Of a stretch of DNA of 64,000 bases, positions 1-7,328 are shown in pieces (within the stretch, counting starts at the first letter, position 1; each line of letters begins with the position of its first letter). The notes beneath the pieces were generated by a model. That model did no database searches and was not told the DNA's origin. It saw only the letters and a program-made list of their open reading frames with translations. The stretch comes from Ideonella sp. WA131b (GTDB lineage Bacteria; Pseudomonadota; Gammaproteobacteria; Burkholderiales; Burkholderiaceae_C). The stretch lies in NCBI GenBank assembly GCA_023657425.1, contig JAGTJW010000001.1, forward strand, positions 372,001 through 436,000. Direction: 5' to 3'. The translations under genes and the position numbers were made by a program.

Positions 1-509
1 GCCAGCGTGGCGTGCAGTGTCAGGGTGTCGGGCGTCGTCAGGCCGGTGGCCTGCAGCTGCCCCGGCCCGCGCCGCGACGGCGGCTCACCCACGCCCAGCG
101 TGCCCACCACGCCGGCCGGCCGGCCCAGGGCCGAGAGGGCCTGCGCCGTCCACCACGCGGTGCTCGTCTTGCCGTTGGTGCCGGTGGTGGCGACCACTGT
201 GAGCCGCTCCGATGGCCGGCCGAAGACGTCGTGCGCCACCGCGCCCGCGGCCGCCTTCAGCCCTGGCAGCGAGGCCAGGCGCACGTCGGCGCCCAGGCCG
301 AAGGCCGCGACGCCGTCGGCCTCCACCAGACAGGCAGCGGCACCGGCAGCCAGCGCCGCCGGCACGAAGCCGCGCGCATCGACGACCCGCCCCGGCCCCG
401 CCACGAAGCCGTCCCCCGGCCGCACCCGTCGGCTGTCGGCAACCAGCGTGCCGCGCACGCGCTCGCGCAGCCAGTCGGCCGCCTGCGCCGGGGTGTGCAG
501 CGCCTGCAC
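1..509 (-). CDS. murE: UDP-MurNAc-tripeptide synthetase MurE (N-terminal part, cut by window edge)
   Basis: This is the first 169 codons of MurE, the cytoplasmic ligase that adds the third residue (meso-diaminopimelate in Gram-negatives) to UDP-MurNAc-dipeptide in peptidoglycan synthesis. Translation from a GTG gives an N-terminal domain with ADSRRVRPGDGF, followed by the Mur-ligase P-loop ATTGTNGKTST near residue 115, which binds ATP. The GTG shares one base with the TAG stop of ftsI, so the two are probably translationally coupled. The rest lies beyond position 1. Order and strand match the conserved dcw cluster. Confidence 0.93.
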   Translation of the reverse strand, partial: MQALHTPAQAADWLRERVRGTLVADSRRVRPGDGFVAGPGRVVDARGFVPAALAAGAAACLVEADGVAAFGLGADVRLASLPGLKAAAGAVAHDVFGRPSERLTVVATTGTNGKTSTAWWTAQALSALGRPAGVVGTLGVGEPPSRRGPGQLQATGLTTPDTLTLHATL

Positions 510-2383
510 TAAAAGCTCTCCTGCGCGGCCGGCTCGACCTTGGTGGCGATCTGCGCCTTGACGTCGAGGTCGGGCGCCACGTTCATGCCGCGCAGCGTCT
601 GCGCCACGATCTGACTGAACACCGGCGCGGCAATCTCGCCCCCGTAGTACACGCCCTTGCCCGGCTCGTCGACCATGACCGCCACCACGATGCGCGGCTC
701 GCTCACCGGCGCCAGCCCGACGAAGAACGAGCGGTACTTGCTGGTGCTGTAGGTCTTGCCCTCGAGCTTGCGTGCGGTGCCCGTCTTGCCGCCCACCGAG
801 TAACCCAGCGCCTGCGCCTTGGGCGCGGTGCCGCCGGGGCCCGCGGCCAGACGCAACATCTCGCGCACGGCGCGCGCAGTCTCGGGGCTGATCACGCGCT
901 GGCCGGCGACAGCCGGCGCAGCGCCTTGGGCATCCTGGCGCTGGCCGGCGACCGCCGGCGCAGCGCCCTCCTCGCGCTTGAGCATGCTCACCGGCAGCAG
1001 CTGCCCGTCGCTGGCGAACACCGTGTAGGCCCGCGCGATCTGGAACAGGCTGGCCGACAGGCCGTAGCCGTAGCTCATCGTGGCCTTCTCGATCTCGCGC
1101 CAGCCCTGGTAGGGGCGCAGCCGGCCCGTGACGGCACCCGGGAAGTCGATCTGCGGTCGCTGCCCCAGTCCGATGGCCGTGTACAGCGCGTGCATCTCGC
1201 GCGAGGGCATCGGCAGCGCCATCTTCACGGTGCCGACGTTGCTGCTCTTCTGGATGACCTCGGCCACGCTGAGCACGCCGTGCGGGCGGGCGTCGTTGAT
1301 GCGGCGGCCGCCGACGATGATGTGCCCCGGCGCGGTCTCGATGCGTGTCTCGGGCCGCCAGGGTCCACGCTCCAGCGCCAGCGCGGCGATGAAGGGCTTC
1401 ATCGTCGAGCCGGGCTCGAACACGTCGGTCAATGCGGCGTTGCGCAGCCTCTCGCGGCGCATGGTGGCGCGCTGCGCGGGGTCGTAGCTCGGGTAGTTGG
1501 CCAGTGCCAGCACCTCGCCGGTCTTGACGTCGAGGACCACCACGCTGCCCCGCTGCGCGCGGTGCTCGATCACCGCCTCCCGCAGCCGCTGCCAGGCGAA
1601 GAACTGGACCTTGCTGTCGATGGCGAGCTGCACGTCCTCGCCGTGTCGTGGATCGGCCTGTTCGCCGATGTCCTCGACCACACGGCCGAAGCGGTCGCGC
1701 ACCACCGTGCGCTGGCCGGCACGGCCCGACAGGCGACCGTCGAAGGCCAGCTCGACGCCATCGATGCCCGCGCCCTGCAGGCCCTGTCCGACGAGCTGGG
1801 TGAAGCCCACCACGTGCGCGGCCGACTCGCCCTCGGGCCAGCGGCGCTGGAAGTCCGGCACCTGGTGCAGGCCCTTGAGCTGCAGCGCCCGCAGGGCCTG
1901 CCACTGCTCGTCGGTGGCGTGGCGCTTGAGCAGCACCGTGCCGGTGGCGCCGTCGAGCCGGTCCTGGAGCTCGGCGTAGGGCATTTTCAGCGCCGCGGCC
2001 AGGGCGCGGCGCTGGGCCACATCGGCCGCGAAGCTGTGCGTGTCCACCTGCACGCTGGGCATGGCCACGCTGGTGGCCAGCAGCTGGCCGTGGCGGTCGA
2101 GGATGCGGCCGCGGCTGGCCGGCAAGGGCTGCGTCACGACGAAGCGCTTCTCGCCCTCGGCCTGGTAGAAGTCGGTGTGCAGGATCTGCAGCCACACGGC
2201 GCGCAGGAACAACGCCGCAAAGCCCACCGCCACCAGGGCGACCACGAGGCGGGAGCGCCAGGGTGGCGTCGGGCTGGCCAGCAGCGGGCTGGTGGCGTAG
2301 CTGACGCTGCGGACGCTGCCCGCGGCGCCCCCGGCAGCCTTGGCGCGGGCTCCGCTGGCGTGCTGGCGGCCGGCAGCGCTCAT
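509..2383 (-). CDS. ftsI: Peptidoglycan D,D-transpeptidase FtsI (PBP3)
   Basis: This 624-residue class B penicillin-binding protein cross-links septal peptidoglycan as part of the divisome. One N-terminal membrane segment (about residues 42-65, LVVALVAVGFAALFLRAVWL) anchors it with the catalytic part in the periplasm. The three active-site motifs are present: SxxK in FEPGSTMKPF, SxN in KSSNVGT and KTG in GGKTGTARK. The start overlaps the ftsL stop by four bases. One oddity is a short in-frame duplication just before the KTG region, where GAAPAVAGQR occurs twice separated by QDAQ (DNA about 898-972). This lengthens a surface loop and should not touch the catalytic motifs. Confidence 0.96.
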   Translation of the reverse strand: MSAAGRQHASGARAKAAGGAAGSVRSVSYATSPLLASPTPPWRSRLVVALVAVGFAALFLRAVWLQILHTDFYQAEGEKRFVVTQPLPASRGRILDRHGQLLATSVAMPSVQVDTHSFAADVAQRRALAAALKMPYAELQDRLDGATGTVLLKRHATDEQWQALRALQLKGLHQVPDFQRRWPEGESAAHVVGFTQLVGQGLQGAGIDGVELAFDGRLSGRAGQRTVVRDRFGRVVEDIGEQADPRHGEDVQLAIDSKVQFFAWQRLREAVIEHRAQRGSVVVLDVKTGEVLALANYPSYDPAQRATMRRERLRNAALTDVFEPGSTMKPFIAALALERGPWRPETRIETAPGHIIVGGRRINDARPHGVLSVAEVIQKSSNVGTVKMALPMPSREMHALYTAIGLGQRPQIDFPGAVTGRLRPYQGWREIEKATMSYGYGLSASLFQIARAYTVFASDGQLLPVSMLKREEGAAPAVAGQRQDAQGAAPAVAGQRVISPETARAVREMLRLAAGPGGTAPKAQALGYSVGGKTGTARKLEGKTYSTSKYRSFFVGLAPVSEPRIVVAVMVDEPGKGVYYGGEIAAPVFSQIVAQTLRGMNVAPDLDVKAQIATKVEPAAQESF

Positions 2384-2670
2384 CGCGCGGCCCCCACCGC
2401 GGCTGGCGCGTCGTCGACGTACACCGTGACGGCGGGCGTGATGCTGCCCATCTTGAGCTGCTCGCGGGCCACGCGCTGCACGCGGGCGTGTGTGGCCTGC
2501 GCCTGGCGCTCGGCGTCCAGGCGCTTGTATTCGGCGTCGAGCTGACGCTGCTCGGCGCGCGCGCGGTCGAGCTCCGCAAAGGCCCGGCGCGACTCATAGG
2601 CCGTGCGCACCAGACCCAAGGCGCTGGCCAGCAGCAGCGCGACCAGCAGCAGGTCGAGCTTGCGCGTCAT
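2380..2670 (-). CDS. ftsL: Cell division protein FtsL
   Basis: This 96-residue bitopic protein has a short cytoplasmic start (MTRK), one membrane helix ([17 protein letters not shown]) and a periplasmic coiled-coil-prone stretch rich in Arg, Glu, Gln and Ala. That is the expected form of FtsL, which joins FtsB and FtsQ to regulate the FtsWI septal synthase. Sequence identity in this family is low, so the call rests mainly on size, topology and position between rsmH and ftsI. It overlaps both neighbours by four bases, which implies translational coupling. Confidence 0.9.
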   Translation of the reverse strand: MTRKLDLLLVALLLASALGLVRTAYESRRAFAELDRARAEQRQLDAEYKRLDAERQAQATHARVQRVAREQLKMGSITPAVTVYVDDAPAAVGAAR

Positions 2671-3626
2671 GCCGGCACCGCCGTGCGCTCGGCCACGCGC
2701 ATCAGCGCCGAGCGTGCGCGTGGGTTGGCCGCCACCTCGGCCGCCGACGGCCTGACCCGCGCCAGCGCCCGCAGGCGCAGCGGCTTCGGGGGAGCCATGG
2801 GCGCGCGGCGGTCAACGACATCGCGGCTCTCGGCGGCGATGAAAGTCTTGACGATGCGGTCTTCCAGCGAGTGGAAGCTGATGACGACGAGCCGGCCGGC
2901 GGGCGCCAGCAGCGCCAGCGCCGCCTTCAGGCCCTGTTGCAGCGCCTCAAGCTCGGCGTTGACGTGAATCCGAAGAGCTTGAAACGTGCGCGTTGCAGGG
3001 TCCTGGCCCGGCTCGCGGGTCTTGACGGCACGAGCCACGAGCGCGGAAAGCTCAAAAGTCGTGCGGACGGGAGCGCCGCTTTCGCGGCGAGCGACAAGCG
3101 CCTTTGCAATGGCAGCAGCAAACCGTTCTTCGCCATGTTCACGAATCACCTCTTCGATGGTCTTGGTATCGGCCCGGGCCAGGAACTCGGCGGCGGTCTC
3201 GCCGCGCGTGGTGTCCATGCGCATGTCCAGCGGTGCATCGGCGCGGAAGCTGAAGCCGCGCGACGGGTCATCGAGTTGCGGCGAGCTCACGCCCAGGTCG
3301 AGCAGCACGCCCTGCACCTGCGCGATGCCCAGAGCGGCCAACTCGGCCGTCATGTCGCCGAAGCTTGCATGGCGGACGGCAAAGCGCGGATCGGTGATGC
3401 GCGCGGCCTCGGCCAGCGCCGCCGGGTCCTTGTCGAAGGCCACCAGCCGGCCCCCCGGCGCCAGCTTCGCCAGCACAGCGCGACTGTGGCCGCCGCGGCC
3501 GAAGGTGCCGTCGACGTAGGTGCCCGCCGGCTGCGTCACGAGCGCCTCGACGGCCTCGTCCCGCAGCACGGTGGTGTGGGAGCCTGTGGCAAGAGGGGAG
3601 TACACGGGCGGGGCGTACACGGGCAT
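2667..3626 (-). CDS. rsmH: 16S rRNA (cytosine1402-N4)-methyltransferase RsmH
   Basis: This 319-residue S-adenosylmethionine-dependent enzyme methylates N4 of C1402 in 16S rRNA at the ribosomal P site. Family hallmarks are [27 protein letters not shown] (SAM-binding loop), [25 protein letters not shown] and [14 protein letters not shown] start it at the ATG that shares one base with the mraZ stop (TGATG) rather than further upstream in the same frame, because the upstream stretch is mraZ read out of frame. It is the second gene of the dcw operon. Confidence 0.96.
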   Translation of the reverse strand: MPVYAPPVYSPLATGSHTTVLRDEAVEALVTQPAGTYVDGTFGRGGHSRAVLAKLAPGGRLVAFDKDPAALAEAARITDPRFAVRHASFGDMTAELAALGIAQVQGVLLDLGVSSPQLDDPSRGFSFRADAPLDMRMDTTRGETAAEFLARADTKTIEEVIREHGEERFAAAIAKALVARRESGAPVRTTFELSALVARAVKTREPGQDPATRTFQALRIHVNAELEALQQGLKAALALLAPAGRLVVISFHSLEDRIVKTFIAAESRDVVDRRAPMAPPKPLRLRALARVRPSAAEVAANPRARSALMRVAERTAVPA

Positions 3627-4060
3627 CACCGGATCACCAGGCTTTTCAGCGCCTCGGGCGCGCCCAGCGCGATGGCGGTGGCCTCGCGCACCTCGTAGCG
3701 CTGCAGATCCCAGATCTCGAAGCTGGAGCCCATGCCCAGGAGCTTGACCTCGCGGTCCAGCGCCGCCCAGCCGCGCAGCTCCGGCGGGATCAGCACGCGG
3801 CTGCCGCTGTCGATCTCCACGTCCGTCGCGCTGCCGATGTACAGGCGGCGCCAGGCGTCGTGCTCCTGCGGCAGGGCCAGCAGCTGGGCCTCGAAGGGCT
3901 CCCAGACGCTGATCGGGAACAGGCTCAGGCAGCCGTGCGGGTGCTTGGCGACGACCAGCTGGCCGTTCACCGAGGCCATGAGCTGCTCGCGCCAACGCGC
4001 GGGCACCGTCAGGCGGCCCTTGGCGTCCAGCGTCAGCACCGGCCCCCCGCGAAATGTCAT
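3626..4060 (-). CDS. mraZ: Transcriptional regulator MraZ
   Basis: This 144-residue protein has two SpoVT/AbrB-like domains. The first contains [15 protein letters not shown] (about residues 10-24), and the second the matching [19 protein letters not shown] (about 82-100). MraZ forms rings that bind direct repeats upstream of its own gene and represses the dcw operon in studied bacteria. Suitable repeats lie just upstream (about 4103-4136), so autoregulation is likely here. It is the first gene of the operon and ends in a one-base overlap with rsmH. Confidence 0.95.
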   Translation of the reverse strand: MTFRGGPVLTLDAKGRLTVPARWREQLMASVNGQLVVAKHPHGCLSLFPISVWEPFEAQLLALPQEHDAWRRLYIGSATDVEIDSGSRVLIPPELRGWAALDREVKLLGMGSSFEIWDLQRYEVREATAIALGAPEALKSLVIR

Positions 4061-4080
4061 GCCCGACGACCTCCCCTAGG

Positions 4081-4107
4081 GTGGGCCTCTCACGAAGAGA
4101 GGCCCAC
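4081..4107. promoter_or_regulatory. Perfect hairpin in the mraZ leader
   Basis: An 11-bp perfect inverted repeat (GTGGGCCTCTC and its complement) surrounds a 5-nt loop, about 20 nt upstream of the mraZ start. It overlaps the start-proximal MraZ box and would form a stable stem in the mRNA leader. There is no T tract, so it is not a simple terminator. A role in mRNA stability or translation is inference. Confidence 0.6.
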
Positions 4108-4136
4108 AATTTCCCACAAATCACCACTAAACACCA
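4103..4136 (-). promoter_or_regulatory. MraZ operator: four direct repeats with 10-bp period
   Basis: On the minus strand the sequence reads TGGTG, TGGTG, TGGGA, TGGGC, each separated by five bases, so the TGG cores lie exactly 10 bp apart. Known MraZ sites are TGGGN repeats separated by 5 nt, usually three or so. The two start-proximal copies match fully and the two upstream copies have T in place of the third G. They lie directly downstream of the predicted -10 element, where binding would block the promoter. Confidence 0.8.
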
Positions 4137-4165
4137 CTGTAGCGCAAGCCAAGGCCCGGCGTCAA
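4136..4165 (-). promoter_or_regulatory. Predicted sigma-70 promoter of the dcw operon
   Basis: On the minus strand there is TTGACG (positions 4165-4160) and TACAGT (4141-4136) with an 18-bp spacer. The start site would fall inside the MraZ repeats, matching promoter architecture known for mraZ operons. Predicted by eye only. Confidence 0.6.
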
Positions 4166-4232
4166 CGCGGCGCCTCAGAAAAATCAATGAAATCAACGAC
4201 TTAGCCGTCGATCTTGATGTGCCGCGGGGAAA

Positions 4233-4255
4233 AAGTCGTTCCTAGTGAACGACTT
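4233..4255. other. 9-bp inverted repeat in the 4166-4573 intergenic region
   Basis: AAGTCGTTC and GAACGACTT flank a 5-bp centre (CTAGT). There is no T tract on either side, so it looks more like a protein-binding dyad than a terminator. The rest of this 400-bp gap, between the dcw promoter and the next minus-strand gene, shows only a minor GGGGTT/AACCCC hairpin (about 4314-4328) and no convincing coding sequence or RNA gene. Confidence 0.4.
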
Positions 4256-4573
4256 GGCACCAAGACTGAAAGTGGTTTCGAGGGCGGGAAGGCCGCCCGA
4301 GGGCGTCAAGCCAGGGGGTTGGGAACCCCAAAGAGGCCCGGTTCCTCACCAAGCCCCGGCGACAGTGCCGGCCAGACGGACACTTCAGAGGCCGGGCCGC
4401 CGGGCTGGGGAATCCCCGGCCGAGACGTCATGAACTCGCTCGACACGCCCCTGCACCCGGGGCGCTCGCGGTCGCCGCCTTCATGGATCGCAGCGTCGGC
4501 GTGCTGTGGGAACCGCATTGCACGCCACAGCCCAGCTTCCCGCTGAGACGGCATGCGCTGAGCGCCGGCTCCG

Positions 4574-5026
4574 TCAAGCCGCTTGCCGGAGTCCTTGATC
4601 CAACTCGCGCGCGTGGTGACCGATCTTCAATGCCGAGGGCATCTCAGGCAGGGATTGGTCGAGCGCCGAGCAGACGGCTTCCTGCCACGGCGTGCAATAG
4701 ATGAGATCGTTGAGGCTTCTCATGGCTTGCAAGGGTTCTTCGTAACAGTCCCGATCGTCCAGGAATTGGATATTGGTCAGCACGGTGCTGGGGTCGACCA
4801 AACAGACCACGTTCGGCAGAATTTCGATCCAGTCCCACGAGGCTGCGGCCAGACGGCCGTCAACCATCGCGCCCCAAACGGTATCGCCCACACGGCGGCC
4901 GTCACCAAGTGCCTCGGGCTGCACCCTGGTGCCGAGATGGAAGAAGGGCAAGAGTCCATCGAAGCGCTTTTGGGGATAGCATTCGAAGCGCGGAAGACTC
5001 AATACTTGCCAGGACAACAGTCTCAT
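4574..5026 (-). CDS. Unknown 150-residue protein divergent from a LuxR regulator
   Basis: I do not recognise this protein. I start it at the ATG (MRLLSWQVLSLPRF) because AGGAG lies seven bases upstream; the frame also stays open further 5'. The product is soluble and mixed in composition, with aromatic-rich stretches such as AAASWDWIEILPNVV and NDLIYCTPWQEAV, and no signal peptide or membrane segment. It is not a LuxI-type synthase: the conserved Arg/Trp/Glu pattern of that family is absent. It lies 91 bp from the divergent luxR-type gene at 5118, so a shared promoter region is likely. Codon use is less extreme than in neighbours, which may indicate acquired DNA. Confidence 0.6.
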   Translation of the reverse strand: MRLLSWQVLSLPRFECYPQKRFDGLLPFFHLGTRVQPEALGDGRRVGDTVWGAMVDGRLAAASWDWIEILPNVVCLVDPSTVLTNIQFLDDRDCYEEPLQAMRSLNDLIYCTPWQEAVCSALDQSLPEMPSALKIGHHARELDQGLRQAA

Positions 5027-5117
5027 GCTGAAACTCCTAGAGTTCGGGTTGTGTTTCGATCTTCCGCAGTGCGATCCATTGAAGCTACTCGTCAAGGTTG
5101 GCGATGGCCGGTGAGAA

Positions 5118-5837
5118 ATGATCCCTCAGGACTTTCAGCAACTGGGCTTGTCCAAGGACCGCGCCTCCTTCGAGGCCGGCCTGGTGGCCATTGCCCAGTC
5201 GCTGGACTTTGAGATCGCCAGCGCGGCCGTCGCTGTCGACAGGCCGGGCCGGGAACCGATCTTCGAGATGCTTGGCAACATCCCCTTAGCGTGGAGCGAG
5301 GCGGCGCGCGATGCCTCTGACGCGGCCCGTGATCCCGTGATGCAGCGCATGCGCAATTCCGGCGTGCCTTTTGCCTACGACCAGCAGCTTTATGTGGCCG
5401 AGGGTGCCGGCGACCTTTGGGAGTCGCAGGCGCCGTTCGGTTACCGCACAGGGATCGCCATCGCGATGCACCTGCCCGGCGGGCACCACTTCCTCTTGGG
5501 CGTAGACCGCTCCCGCGCCCTGCCCGCTGAACGTGTTGCAGCCAACCGGCTTGTGGCCGACATCTGCCTGCTGGCAGTGCACGCGCAGGAAGCGGCGATG
5601 CGCGTGCTCTTGCCCGACACGCCGCAGCCTGCGCCCGCGCAGAGGCTCACTCGGCGCGAGGTCGAGGTCCTGAACTGGACCAAAGAAGGCAAGTCGGCCT
5701 GGGCGGTAGGCCAGATTCTCGGCATGAGCGAAGCGACCGTGCAATCCCATCTGCGGAACGTCCGCCGCAAGATGGGCGTGTCCAGCAAGCATCAGGCGAT
5801 CCTGCGGGCCATCGCCCTGGGCCTCATCACCCAGTGA
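5118..5837 (+). CDS. LuxR-family regulator, solo A (autoinducer-binding plus HTH)
   Basis: This 239-residue regulator has an N-terminal ligand-binding domain (about residues 15-165) and a C-terminal LuxR helix-turn-helix (about 177-239: LTRREVEVLNWTKEGKSAW, then SEATVQSHLRNVRRKMGV). Aligned by eye to TraR, it keeps W57, D70, P71 and G113. It has Ala at Y61 and Tyr (in FAYDQ) at W85. Three of these positions normally contact acyl-homoserine lactone, so the ligand may differ. No luxI gene is in the window. It is followed on the same strand by a 25-codon ORF and a terminator, and faces a paralogue at 6328-7047. Confidence 0.9.
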   Translation: MIPQDFQQLGLSKDRASFEAGLVAIAQSLDFEIASAAVAVDRPGREPIFEMLGNIPLAWSEAARDASDAARDPVMQRMRNSGVPFAYDQQLYVAEGAGDLWESQAPFGYRTGIAIAMHLPGGHHFLLGVDRSRALPAERVAANRLVADICLLAVHAQEAAMRVLLPDTPQPAPAQRLTRREVEVLNWTKEGKSAWAVGQILGMSEATVQSHLRNVRRKMGVSSKHQAILRAIALGLITQ

Positions 5838-5846
5838 CGCAACAAG

Positions 5847-5861
5847 GGCCGTATCACGGCC
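5847..5861. other. Short hairpin just after LuxR solo A
   Basis: GGCCGT and ACGGCC surround ATC, ten bases after the luxR-type stop codon. There is no T tract. It may protect the mRNA end or attenuate readthrough into the small ORF at 5963. Functional meaning is uncertain. Confidence 0.35.
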
Positions 5862-5962
5862 TATCGGGTGTGTCAACTCGCCAGCCCATGTGACTGGAGA
5901 CGAACTGCTCAGCTTGGTGAAATCTCCCCAACGGTCAATGTCGACCAACCCCGGAGGCCACC

Positions 5963-6040
5963 ATGTTTGAGAACCCGACCCTGAACTTCCCCCGCGGCGA
6001 CTGGCTCACCGCCCTCATCAGCCTGTTCGTCGGAGCCTGA
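5963..6040 (+). CDS. Candidate 25-residue micropeptide between two LuxR regulators
   Basis: A 25-codon ORF begins MFENPTLNFPRGDW and ends TALISLFVGA. It has a near-ideal Shine-Dalgarno (GGAGG, five bases before the ATG). The peptide has a polar, Pro-containing N-terminal half and a hydrophobic C-terminal half that could insert in or associate with a membrane. It sits 125 bp downstream of LuxR solo A on the same strand, and about 120 bp before a strong Rho-independent terminator that would end the transcript. I know of no family for it. A regulated peptide, a peptide signal or a small membrane protein are all possible. It could also be a chance ORF, but the ribosome-binding site and terminator argue otherwise. 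Confidence 0.5.
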   Translation: MFENPTLNFPRGDWLTALISLFVGA

Positions 6041-6162
6041 GCGTCACACTAATCGGAGGGCTGCGCTGCCCTTCGTCTGATGGTTCCCGGGCCTGAATGC
6101 GTTGGTGATCGCATTTGAGTCTTGCACACGGAGAGGGTCCCTCATGCTCTCAGTGTGCTTCG

Positions 6163-6188
6163 GCCACGCAATGAGCGTGGCTTTTTTT
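6163..6188 (+). terminator. Rho-independent terminator after the micro-ORF
   Basis: A GCCACGC stem pairs with GCGTGGC across a 5-nt loop (AATGA) and is followed by seven T. It terminates plus-strand transcription from the LuxR solo A/micro-ORF unit. The complementary strand lacks a T tract downstream, so it does not serve the opposing luxR gene. Confidence 0.88.
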
Positions 6189-6327
6189 CGTCACCGCGAG
6201 GATCCGCTTTGCCCAACAGTCCCGGCCATACCCGCGCCATCGATCCTGCCCAAGGACCTGTTCAGCGCTGAGCTCCGGAGTTCCAGCCCGTGCGCGGTCC
6301 GGCACATGAGGTTCGCGACCAACGGTC

Positions 6328-7047
6328 TCACAAGAGTCCCGCTTCGAACGCCTTGGCGACAGCCTGCGCCTCGCTGGCACAGCCAAGCCGCTTCACGGCA
6401 CTGGTCAAGTACCTGTTGACGGTGTGCTCGGACATCGACAGCAGCATGCCCGTCTCCCATGTGGACTTGCCCTGCGAGGCCCAGGCCAGAACGTCGCGTT
6501 CACGGGCAGACAGGTCGATCACCTGGCGGTCGATCTGATCGGGGAGCAACAGCCTGTAGGCGGCGTCCTGAACGAAGGCCACCAGAAGTTGCAGACTCGC
6601 GAACAGGCGCATCCGCTCGGCGTGGTTACCTGGAAGCGGTTCGTCACGGTCCATGCCGATGGCGCAGAAGCGGCGACCTGGCTTCGAGTGCAGCACCGCG
6701 CCGATTCCTGTCTTGAAGCCGAAGGGCGCTTGATGCTCCCAGAGGTCACCCGCGCCGCTGCCCGCGTAAAGATCTTGGTCGTATGCGAAGGGCCTGTCGG
6801 TCGAGCGGACGAGCTCCACACAAGGGTCTCGCGCTGCGGCTGCGGCATCCCAGACGTAGGGCACCCAAGCCAGCGGGTCGTTCCGCACAACGCGCTCCTT
6901 GGCCTTTCGGCCAGGCGCGAAATCGACTACAACGAGGTTGACGAGCGGAAAGCCAAAGTCCTCGGCCACCTGCAGCAGCGCCTTCCGGAAGGCGGCGATG
7001 TCCTCGGCGGCAACCAGATCGTGATGGCGCTGGTAATTGAACGTCAT
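6328..7047 (-). CDS. LuxR-family regulator, solo B (paralogue of solo A)
   Basis: This 239-residue protein has the same length and organisation as solo A: ligand-binding domain (about residues 15-170) and LuxR HTH (about 178-239: LSARERDVLAWASQGKSTW, then SEHTVNRYLTSAVKRLG). Shared segments such as PFAYDQ-LY-G-GAGDLWE-QAPFG show that the two are paralogues. By eye against TraR it keeps W57, D70, P71 and G113, with Val at Y61 and Tyr at W85. It converges on solo A, with the micro-ORF between them. No cognate synthase is seen. A CATGAC/GTCATG dyad lies upstream of its start (7087-7102). Confidence 0.9.
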   Translation of the reverse strand: MTFNYQRHHDLVAAEDIAAFRKALLQVAEDFGFPLVNLVVVDFAPGRKAKERVVRNDPLAWVPYVWDAAAAARDPCVELVRSTDRPFAYDQDLYAGSGAGDLWEHQAPFGFKTGIGAVLHSKPGRRFCAIGMDRDEPLPGNHAERMRLFASLQLLVAFVQDAAYRLLLPDQIDRQVIDLSARERDVLAWASQGKSTWETGMLLSMSEHTVNRYLTSAVKRLGCASEAQAVAKAFEAGLL

Positions 7048-7086
7048 TCGAGAGTGATTGACCCAGACTCATTACGCCCGTGGCCC

Positions 7087-7102
7087 CATGACCACCGTCA
7101 TG
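7087..7102. promoter_or_regulatory. Dyad upstream of LuxR solo B
   Basis: CATGAC and GTCATG flank CACC, 40 bp upstream of the regulator's start codon. It does not match the classical 20-bp lux box, but it lies where an autoregulatory operator could be. The rest of the 7048-7328 gap shows no gene that I can support. Confidence 0.3.
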
Positions 7103-7328
7103 AGCGAGGCCCGCTCGATGTGCGCCCAATCCGCATGCTCGGCGGGTGGCTCTGGCACTGACAGAAGCCGCCGACCTGACGGCCAATCGGTCGAATGCGT
7201 TGAATCTTAGACTAACACAGGCGCCGCAGCGATCGGCTCTTGCGGCGGGGCGGCGCCAGGTCGCGGCCAAGTACGCCATCCGAGGTGCTCAAGCGGGGCT
7301 GGGCGGCACTTCTCGCAGTCCGGGGGCG

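Noticed and set aside
212..2545. A 777-codon plus-strand frame over ftsI
   Set aside because: It is an Arg/His/Ala-rich antisense shadow of ftsI, common in high-GC DNA.
4245..4554. Short frames in the mraZ-upstream gap
   Set aside because: No ribosome-binding sites, low-complexity products, overlapping on both strands.
4574..5026. A LuxI-type autoinducer synthase next to LuxR solo A
   Set aside because: The conserved Arg, Phe, Trp and Asp/Glu pattern of LuxI synthases is absent from the protein.
6144..6419. A plus-strand frame starting MLSVCFGHAM just after the micro-ORF
   Set aside because: It runs through the Rho-independent terminator and into the antisense of LuxR solo B, so it would rarely be transcribed as mRNA.
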